64,000 nucleotides of DNA from assembly GCA_026182355.1 (NCBI GenBank), contig JAPFBL010000034.1, positions 1,868,501-1,932,500 of the forward strand, in the 5' to 3' direction. Positions within the stretch are counted from its first letter, which is position 1. Every line of letters begins with the position of its first letter. The notes under the pieces are model-generated. The model did no database searches, was not told the DNA's origin, and saw only the letters and a program-made list of their open reading frames with translations. This stretch comes from Hermatobates lingyangjiaoensis (taxonomy: Eukaryota; Arthropoda; Insecta; Hemiptera; Hermatobatidae). The translations under genes were made by a program, and so were the position numbers. Below, piece by piece: positions 56,501 to 64,000 of this stretch.

Positions 56501-56740
56501 TTATTTGGGGGATGTGAAAGGGGTTTTGGGAAGGGGTGTTTGCGCGTGCCTTGGGCAATAATTAAAGGAAAGCCGGGGAGGGTGGCAACGAAGAGGGAAA
56601 GAGTTCGGAAGAGTTGGTGGAAATAGGACAACATTGGCTTTAGAGAGGGTGGGGAGGGGGGAGGGGGTGGACAAAAAGCCGAAGAGGAGTGGAATCAGAC
56701 ACTGTCGCAAGGCCAACTGGGTAGAAAGAAACGCCGACCC
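56501..56740 (+). other. G-rich patch with potential G-quadruplex
   Basis: A strongly purine-rich, G-rich plus strand unlike its surroundings, culminating in GGGTGGGGAGGGGGGAGGGG near 56648-56668. No frame is supported: overlapping short frames on both strands simply reflect the low stop density of such sequence. Confidence 0.6.
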
Positions 56741-57366
56741 AAGTTTGCTTCCCTAGATTAGATTAGCCTGAAATACAGGCCACCCACCCAATAAATTTGT
56801 AACATGAAAAACCTGAAACCAGAAATCTCTCGTATGACCGCTCAAACCTTCCTGTTCTAGCAACCCTTGAACAACTTCTATTTGAATATCTTCTGTTGTA
56901 CAATAAAAAATAATTGACATAAAAATTATTTCCAACAAAAATGCAATAAGAAGACAAAAATAAATATTAAATAGCATTTAAAAAATATAATATAACTTAA
57001 TTTGCACAGTTATATCATTATATCGTTATATTTTTTGCAACATTTGAAAAATCATTCCAACTGCAAAAAGGACCACAAATTTTCTACTTCTACCATATAT
57101 ATAATTTAAAAAAAAATGCCTAATATAAATTAAAAAAATTAAAGTCCCCATAAACAGAAGTGACTCTATAATTAGATAAATAGTCAAATAGGTAAAATCA
57201 CATAGAGGTTCTAAGGCATTCCAAGTAGCTTGTTCTCAAAGAACTGATAGCTTTGATTCTTCTTTGACGAAGTTAAATCTCAATAATCTTTGAAAGTATT
57301 GCATTTTTTTATTTAGTTTATAATAATTTCTTTAATATATTTATAACAAGATATATAACAGGGAGT

Positions 57367-57984
57367 ATGCCCCAGAAATACAGACGAGATATGCTAACCC
57401 TTACTTATGTTGAAGGTCTAAGGTCAAAGCCTAGCCACTTTCTCCATAGCGACTTCTTAAACGAGAATGAATTTGACCAATATTCTCGTCTTCAGACCCG
57501 GACTCGACCATTAAACATCAGAAGGAGAGAACTGATGAAGAAATTCGCCATCAAAAAAATGAAGGTTCTTCCTTGTGAAGATTCAAACCATCCTCCCTGG
57601 CTCTTTTCAAAGGCGAATATAAATTTAGATCTAGGAAGATATCCAAAATTTGACACTTCACCGCTTATTTATAAAGATCTGTTCAAAGCGTTGCTAAATG
57701 AATATAGAGAATATAAACACATATATACAGATGGATCTCGCAACCCAGCTGGAGTGGGCTGTGCGATATATGTAGATAACTCACAGAGGTCATGGGTCCT
57801 ACCTCCTGCAACCAGTGTTTATACAGCCGAACTAATAGCCTTATACAAAGCAATCAATTATTGCCATAGAGAATCAGACATAAAGTATTTGATTCTTTCA
57901 GATTCCAGGTCGGCATTGACAGCCCTAGAAGAACAAAATTTGAAAGATCCTATAATTATTAAGATATTTGAATGGTCTCCATGA
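57367..57984 (+). pseudogene. LINE ORF2 fragment: RNase H domain, first part
   Basis: A 205-residue frame. Residues 1-70 resemble the basic linker downstream of the reverse transcriptase (RRRELMKKFAIKKMKVLP). RNase H follows: YTDGS with catalytic D122, AELIAL with E155 and LSDSRSAL with D179. RNase H removes RNA from the RNA/DNA hybrid during retrotransposition. The frame is open at its 5' end, so the ATG at 57367 is probably not a true start. A frameshift near 57970 separates it from the rest of the domain. RNase H-bearing LINE clades (I, R1-related, Loa, Jockey-related) fit; I cannot decide the clade. Confidence 0.88.
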
Positions 57985-58438
57985 CCTAAATATTAGAAAA
58001 AAGCAGGTGTCATTTGCCTGGATACCAAGCCATATTGGTATCGAAGGAAATGAAAAAGCAGATAAAGCAGCAAAAGAAGCAACTAACAGAGAAACTAGAA
58101 ATACGAGTATAATAGCTGTGAGGCCGAATGACATCAGGAAAAACATTATAAAAACAATATGGAGAGGATGGAAAACCTAATGGAATAAAGAAACCACTCA
58201 ACTTCGGAAAATAATGGGATCCATTGGGACAACACTGAACACTGGAACAGGAAATCGAGAAACGAATGTGATATTAAACCGCCTACGTATAGGTAACACA
58301 CGAGTTACACGTAGTTACCTGTTATCTAAAGAGCAAATACCCTCTTGCCCAAAATGTAAGGAAATATTGACGGTGGCTCACTTAATTGAAGAGTGTCCAC
58401 AATTAGAACAAGAAAGGATGTCTGCAGGCATACCATGA
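57968..58438 (+). pseudogene. LINE ORF2 fragment: RNase H end and C-terminal zinc motif
   Basis: In the next frame, WIPSHIGIEGNEKADKAAK completes RNase H, with the conserved H and the fourth catalytic D. One in-frame stop (58178-58180) interrupts it after IWRGWKT. The frame continues with NRLRIGNTRVTRSYLL and a C-x2-C-x9-H-x4-C arrangement (PSCPKC to HLIEEC) typical of these ORFs. The frameshift and stop show the copy is dead. Confidence 0.85.
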
Positions 58439-58612
58439 AATTAATAATAGCACTAGCCCCTGATAATAAATGTTCCAACGAAGTGACATCATTCCTGAAG
58501 GAAATAAATTTATATAATAAAATATGAGGAACTAAAGAACTGAACAAAATGAGACAGTGCTAATGTCCAAGCAGACGATGCACTTATCAACCTAAATAAA
58601 AAAAAAAAAAAA

Positions 58613-58740
58613 CAAGATTTCACAGTAATCACATAAGATAAAGTCAGGCCCTAAACTACTTAAAAAAAATTAAGCATTAAAGTTAAGGATCTTTCAACCA
58701 AATGATCTTTGAGTATTCTTCTTCAAAGTCACACTGAACC
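58613..58740 (-). mobile_element. Degraded TGACGA-family unit
   Basis: On minus: GTGACTTTGAAGAAGAATAC, TTTGGTTGAAAGATCC and an ATGTGATTACTGTGAAATC end. It shares the order of the intact units, with many changes. The LINE inserted exactly at its outer end. Confidence 0.55.
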
Positions 58741-60039
58741 GAAAGAAGTGTGGAAGAACACTGGTATAGAACTCAGAAGACAAGAGCGCAATAAGGAGGA
58801 ATATTTACAGAGGGTACAATGAACACGAACCTCTGTTGGGCAGGTAGGTAAACAAAAGTGTTTAAACAAAAATAAAAAAATGACTATGTCTTATTTAATG
58901 ATGTTTCAGTTTAAACCTGAAACTTAAAACCTAAAACCTTTTTTTTTTTTTTAAAAAAAAAAGTACATTTAAGGCCAAATTTTACCTGAAATTTGAAGAT
59001 TATCTCTTAACTACAGTTCATTCTGGAGAGTTTTTAATCAACTTATTCACAGTTTAACCATTATAAGAACTATTCAAAATATCCTAACGAGAAAGCCCAG
59101 GAATGATTCACGATATTGTAAGACTACGACATTGGTCAGAAAAAGGGTCTGTGTCGCTGCATTGAAGAACTTTCTTTTTGCGTCTTTAAAAGATTGTTAG
59201 TTTACTAGAAGGGTATTTTAATGAGTGAGCAAAATAAGTAAAGTTATTAATTTCATTATTAAGTAATTCAGGAATGAAAACTCTTAACACCCTCAATAAC
59301 AAATTGCTAAAACAAATATATCACCATCTTTTAGAAAGGAAGAATTAAAATCGACATAAACAGATACATTAGAGGATCTTTTATGTACATTAAAACGGAA
59401 CTTTTTAGACAATTATTGGATAAGGTAACAAGAACGGCAGTTTACGATATACCGTTATTGAAAAGTAAATTGAATTGGAGGCTCTAATGACTTCACTTTT
59501 CTAAGAAAGCCAACTTTATTCAAAGGATTCGGAAACAGCCATAATATATGTCAACACCTTTTACCTTCGTTATGTAGAATAAAACTTAATAATTTAGATT
59601 ACAAAATTTCGTATATGAAAAATTAAGTAGAAAATCAATTATATAAAAGTTATTTTCAATTTAATATGATAATAAGCCACATATCGCTTAATTACCTGAA
59701 CAATATTCGTGGCATGTAGGAGGAGGACAGTGTTTATAAGTTTCTGACGCGGGAGCAAAACATACAGAATAATTACACTACTAAAAATCTGTGAAAATAT
59801 ACTAGTTAATTACGTCAAAATTAAATCAATTTTATTGTTCTTCATTACATATGTCATTTAATTTTCTTATTAACTATATTATTTTAATTATAATGTCTGA
59901 ATTTGAATCAATTAATTCAATCGAAAACAGTATTATCATTTTATTAAAGCATAGGAGTATGAAGCAAAACGAATTCACAATTAATCATCGGGGGAAATAA
60001 CTATATCCATATATCTGGGTCAACCAGCATATATACATA
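58741..60039. other. No gene seen
   Basis: AT-rich non-coding sequence. Confidence 0.5.
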
Positions 60040-60055
60040 AATATATATATATAGA

Positions 60056-60249
60056 AGATATCACATAAACATGTGAAATAACAATTAATGATCAGACCAC
60101 TATATGAAATGACGAAAAAAGGCTACAATCTTTCAACCGTAACAAGCGGTCTTCATCAGTTGGGTTTTTGACTCTGACGAAGACCGCTTGTTATGGTTGA
60201 AAGATCTTAGTCTTGTATTCCCATTTCATATTGTGATTTGATTATTGAT
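60056..60249. mobile_element. PLE-derived inverted pair (TGACGA family)
   Basis: The minus arm (60056-60157) lacks the GTCAGAGTC end. The plus arm (60160-60249) is complete. The arms meet with almost no spacer. A (TA)n run precedes it at 60040-60053. Confidence 0.75.
60170..60212 (+). ncRNA. Hammerhead-like ribozyme motif
   Basis: GACT, CTGACGA, extra A, GACCG paired with TGGTT (one C to T change weakening a pair to A-T/G-T type), GAAA, AGATCT, T, AGTC. Core intact. Confidence 0.65.
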
Positions 60250-60514
60250 ATATATAAGAAAATTTACAAATAATTTAGTAATTAATTGGGTGTTATTTTC
60301 AAAAAATTGTATCTTTTAATTATTAAAATTAATTACAACAATTGCCCCTATCTAAATAGTTATAGCTTAGCATAGAGTAAATATTTCTATCATTTTGAAA
60401 TTAATTATTAAATTATTTGTATATTTTATATATTGTGGTATTTACTTTAGCTTCAACCATCAGTCCTTCCTAAGTCATTAACGTAGAACGTCTCTCAAGA
60501 GTGCAAATGTAAAT

Positions 60515-60555
60515 CTAAAGAAGAAAACCAACTGCTCAAAACGCGTTCTTAGTTT
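60515..60555 (+). mobile_element. Relic of the palindrome-family core
   Basis: TCTAAAGAAGAAAACCAACT and GCTCAAAACGCGTTC resemble the CTGAAGAAG...GAAACGCG order with key changes. Confidence 0.4.
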
Positions 60556-61307
60556 TCATATTAAACTTTTATCGTGTGTTCACCTTATTTTTGAAATCCC
60601 CTAATATGTGCTAAAAATACGTTTTCGACTGCAGAAACAGAAACCTCTTTAACGTCCATTATCATAGTTTTCTGCATCAAGAGACATCTAGGGGTTACCA
60701 ATTACTAGAGTTTCTCTTATTGGTAAATTTAATATAGTTAATAAAATTGTTATAATGTCGGTGTTTAAAGAAATACGAATATTACAATCATACCAGAATG
60801 AGATTTAAATTATTCAGCAAAGTCCAGTTATTTTTGTTTAGTATCTGGCATTTTAAAAATTTTACAGCTGGCATTTTATACATTTACATATTTGATTTAT
60901 AAATAAATGTCCCTAATCCATCTATCAAATTGAGCTAACATGCAAGTTGGAATTTTTTTTATTTTGCTTCATGTTATGTAATTGTTATTAATTGGTATTT
61001 CCATAGCAAGAATAATATCATATGCCAATATATAATTTGTAAAAAACACTTTAAAGAATATGAGCTAAAAATGCATGTTGAATGTTGTATGTTTAGTTTA
61101 TACAGTGAATTTTTAAAAAAACATATGTCGGTATAAATACTCAGCAGTTTTTTTCTTAAACAAATACCACTTACGCAGCTTTTGCATTGACTAACATTGT
61201 GCTGATTGGCTCGAATTTTCATTTATCTATTCAATTATCCCGTTTTGTATTAAACCATATTTGTCCTTTTTTGACCACATTTTTTATAGTGAATATATAT
61301 ATATATG
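60556..61307. other. No gene seen
   Basis: AT-rich non-coding sequence, ending in a short (TA)n at 61292-61306. Confidence 0.45.
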
Positions 61308-61392
61308 GGTTTTTGACTCTGGCGAAGACAGCTTGTAACAGTTGAATGATCTTATTCTTGTCTTCCCATTTCATATTGTAGTTTGATCTGTG
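61308..61392 (+). mobile_element. TGACGA-family unit, mutated core
   Basis: The unit has CTGGCGA for CTGACGA, GAAT for GAAA, and is flanked on both sides by (TA)n (61292-61306 and 61393-61407). Confidence 0.7.
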
Positions 61393-61429
61393 ATATATAT
61401 ATATATACAAAAACTATAGTTTATCGGGA

Positions 61430-61772
61430 CTTGGTCAGTTTTTCATGTTCAAATTAAACTCTCATTGCCAACGTTTCAGTTTTTATTTAACGAGGTCAAT
61501 CACACCAAGTGTGATTCGTTCTACGTAGACCAAGCATCCACCAAGTTTAGTCTCCGTATGAACAATCACAGAGCTTCAGTCAACAACCATTCCCATCTTC
61601 CCATCGCCATACATGCCAATAGCCACGGACTTCCATTTAATGAGTGCACAGGTTACAGATTCTACAACAAATCCCCTCTGACTGCAAAAATCTCACTCTC
61701 CGAGCCTCCGAAGAAACCCATATTTGGTTGCTCAATGCGCGTAGTGCACCTGGCCTTAATCTTAAGAGATAA
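61430..61772 (+). pseudogene. PLE GIY-YIG endonuclease C-terminal region
   Basis: Encodes CDSFYVDQASTKFSLRMNNH, then RASVNNHSHLPIAIHANSHG and LPFNEC. After a frame change it reads WLLNARSAPGLNLKR with a stop at 61770-61772. YVDQAS corresponds to the Y-V-G-Q-T part of the GIY-YIG family, with G replaced by D. The domain normally nicks the target for reverse transcription. The upstream reverse transcriptase is missing. It differs from the 33.6-kb copy by a 9-base insertion (AAGAAACCC) and a few substitutions, and carries the same frame change. Non-functional. Confidence 0.83.
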
Positions 61773-62202
61773 TGCTTCATTTTATTAGTTTCTTGTCAGT
61801 GCATCTAGTTTTTATGCTTTTATTTTAAGTCTTATTCTCTATTTTTTATTAAAGCTTAGTCCATAAATTTTAATTTTTATTTATGTATCATTTCTTCTGT
61901 TCATCCCTCAGTTTTTATTATTATATTATTTTATTTGTTTTTTTGTTTATTATTATTTTTCATATTCCTATTTTAATTTAATCTTAAATTGATTCTTGTC
62001 TACCTTATTCTCTGTAACCGGGCGCGTATGTGGCAACATTGTTGGTCTCCCTATGTGCGCTTGGTTTCCCTTTCTTATCTCTCCTGAAGACGGTTCAACC
62101 GAAAATTAGAGACTGTAAGTCTGTGTTTTTAATTTCTCTACGTTTATTTATGTACATTGAACTGTATTTGTCCGTTTCGGATCGTATTTTCATCAAGAAA
62201 GT
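61773..62202 (+). mobile_element. PLE 3' region, most complete copy
   Basis: T-rich 3' UTR with TTAAAGCTTAGTCCATAAAT, then TAACCGGGCGCGTATGTGGC, GTGCGCTTGGTTTCCC, the ribozyme-like motif, TTTTTAATTTCTCTACG and the terminal CGGATCGTATTTTCATC. It serves as reference for other copies, and lacks only the CAACCGTCTCTGTACCAG stretch seen at 8247-8276. Confidence 0.8.
62080..62112 (+). ncRNA. Hammerhead-like ribozyme motif in PLE 3' region
   Basis: TCTC (62080-62083), CTGAAGA (62084-62090), extra C, GGTTCAACC, GAAA (62101-62104), AATT, A at the cleavage position, GAGA (62109-62112). It lies 308 bases after the PLE stop codon, which ties this motif directly to a PLE. Confidence 0.68.
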
Positions 62203-62250
62203 GTATATATAATATAATATAATATAATAATATAATATAATAGATATATA
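62203..62250. repeat. (TA)n and (ATAAT)n mixed microsatellite
   Basis: TATATAT followed by AATAT units and a short TA end, between two head-to-head units. Confidence 0.85.
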
Positions 62251-62400
62251 CGAGTTCAAAATTCAAGAAGATTAACACACAGAGTAAGAAAAACACTTAC
62301 AGACTCAATTTTCGGGTAATCCCTCTTCAGGAGAAAAGAAAAAGGGAGACTAAGCACGCTGTAGACGCAACAGCAAGTAACCATTACGGCAAGTTTGAGG
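62251..62400 (-). mobile_element. PLE-derived unit (GGATTACCC family)
   Basis: On minus: GTTACTTGCTGTTGCGTC, CGTGCTTAGTCTCCC, CTCCTGAAGAGGGATTACCC, GAAAATTGAGTCTG and the TTGAATTTTGAACTCG end. A C to G change after CTGAAGA and a one-base shortening of stem III differ from 8548-8578. Confidence 0.75.
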
Positions 62401-64000
62401 TTTGATAATTAATTGAAGTTTTTTATAATTGTTGCTTTGTTGTTCATTACGTATCTAAATAGAAAAGTTGCAGAAGATTTTAAATTCATATTATCATAAT
62501 ACTAATATTGACATTAAATTTTTTATCACAGAGTTTTATTTGAAGCATCCCTTTAATTTACCTGATATCTATAGAAGAGAGTATTCTAATAGCTCTTTCT
62601 TTTTGGCTCGACTGAAATGGCCCTTTGCACATCACAACGTAAATATTTAGACATTTTGAAGATTATGAAAGGTGATCGACATATGAATTAATTAAATGAA
62701 ATAGCTGCATAATTCTTGTTTAAAAAACATCTATTATTTGACTTATTATCTATTATCAAACATTTATTATGTATTACCTGGAACCAAAGTATAAGGAAAT
62801 AGCTGGTATTATATCTTTACTGCGATGTTAACCTTTTAGCCAATAATCTATTTATCCTACCAAAACCTTCATACAACAGCCATAAACCAAACAATCTGTC
62901 AAGATAATCAAAGTCATTTAAACAATCAATTATAAAGAAAATCAACACAAACACCAAAAAGATTGTTTGTATAAAAATTTCTACAGTTTTACTAGGCTTA
63001 TAAAATGGTCAATTTAACTACTAACTCTAATATATTGCTAATAATTTTCAATGAAATTGAGCGGAAGTAATGGGAAGTATAAAGAAGAAGCTTTGTTAGT
63101 TGGGTTTGAAGTAGGTAAGTTAAAGAGGACAGTTATGGGCCGAAGCAGTGGGTGGGTGGCTGTGTTGGAGTGTGGGAGGGCCACACTTCGCCGACCAAGC
63201 ATGCAGCAGCTGCCCGACTCTTGTGCCATACAATGCTTCCCGAGTTTACTTCTCTCAAACCTCTTATGTCATCCGAAAACAACTGGGTCTTTTTTTTTCT
63301 TCTCTCTATAACCGTATCACCTACTTGGCTACTAGAGCAAACTTATTTCAAAATAATAAATATATATACATTCTGACTACAAAAATGTAATACCATCAAC
63401 TTCATTCTACGTTACTGCTGCAGGCTCCAGTAATTCTACTACATTTTCTATTTGGTCAGCATTTATACGATAGTTTTTCATAGTTTAAAAATTGTAGTTA
63501 ACATCATTACACATCAAATTTATTCTTTACAGGAAATAATCTCTTTCGAACACAGTTTCTTTTCACATATTTTATTTTCTTTTTCATCTTTTAACAAGCA
63601 AGACAATATGAAAATATAATTCTTGTTCTTACCTATTCATTACAAAAGTAAACCCAGAGAAGGATGTTTACCGTTTTAAGGGTAATGTTTTTATCCAGAC
63701 ATTATCCATAATTTAAAGTTACTGTTAAATTCAACCAGTGTATAATTTCCTACTTTATCTTTTCCGACGAACATGGCTAGGGAAAACCAAATTGTTTCGT
63801 TGGAATTAACATAGTTTTAGAATAGAACTACAAACGTTTATGTTCTATACTAGTAGTTAATACCATAAAGACTTATTTAGATAAGCAGTGACAAATTTAT
63901 TATTATAGTGATTAAATATTATACTCCGTTGATAATCTAATGGTTATATTATTTATATTAATATCCTACTTAATGAAATTATTTTTAAAAAATTTAATAT
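62401..64000. other. No gene seen
   Basis: AT-rich, with a less AT-rich stretch at 63060-63290 holding several overlapping short frames (for example MGRSSGWVAVLECGRATL on plus). None shows a recognisable domain or splice context. A retrogene or repeat fragment is possible. Confidence 0.4.

Larger units (their letters stand above)
57353..58610 (+). mobile_element. 5'-truncated non-LTR retrotransposon (RNase H type)
   Basis: The element is bounded by AACAAGAT at 57345-57352 and again at 58611-58618, an 8-bp candidate target-site duplication (its first A merges with the poly(A)). It ends in a run of A (58598-58612). It contains the linker after the reverse transcriptase, an RNase H domain and a C-terminal Cys/His region. 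The reverse transcriptase and endonuclease are absent. Confidence 0.88.

Noticed and set aside
56410..56716. Three overlapping frames in the G-rich patch
   Set aside because: G-rich sequence has few stop codons in several frames at once; no domain is seen.

Overview
This is an AT-rich eukaryotic window, most likely from an arthropod and probably an insect with a repeat-rich genome. The clues are a tRNA-derived SINE whose 3' tail is the arthropod telomere pentamer (CCTAA/TTAGG), many Penelope-like element (PLE) fragments, a 5'-truncated RNase H-bearing non-LTR retrotransposon, a hAT-type non-autonomous transposon and a mariner-like transposase relic. I see no bacterial operon, CRISPR array, rRNA or complete host gene. 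The species cannot be named from the sequence.

The only host-gene-like signal is one short exon on the minus strand (11870-11987). It encodes part of an immunoglobulin-like domain and is bounded by a plausible acceptor and donor. If real, much of the window is intron of that gene or intergenic DNA.

Layout. 0-7 kb: fold-back and direct repeats, a SINE, a decayed PLE hairpin and a mariner relic. 8-10 kb: dense PLE cluster with a 5' inversion. 11-14 kb: Ig-like exon, LINE 3' tail, SINE. 15-20 kb: two PLE-type palindromes and a SINE with a 13-bp target-site duplication (TSD). 20-28 kb: mostly featureless, then a hAT element with a perfect 8-bp TSD and a SINE with a 13-bp TSD. 28-47 kb: the densest PLE zone, with inverted pairs, (TA)n tracts, GIY-YIG coding remnants and hammerhead-like RNA motifs. 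48-56 kb: a GC-rich palindrome, a 280-bp palindrome, a SINE with a 15-bp TSD, and a terminal-inverted-repeat pair. 57-58.6 kb: a LINE fragment with TSD and poly(A). 60-62.4 kb: another PLE cluster with the most complete 3' end.

The most interesting system is a recurring structured RNA motif in the PLE-derived units. At least eight sequence families share the order: stem I strand, CTGANGA, one extra base, stem II hairpin, GAAA, a tiny self-complementary stem III, a non-G base, and the stem I partner. The paired arms change together between copies. PLEs are known to carry hammerhead ribozymes, so these are best read as hammerhead or hammerhead-derived ribozymes. The additional base after CTGANGA in every family departs from the canonical core and needs a cleavage test. 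Units commonly occur as head-to-head inverted pairs abutting (TA)n runs.
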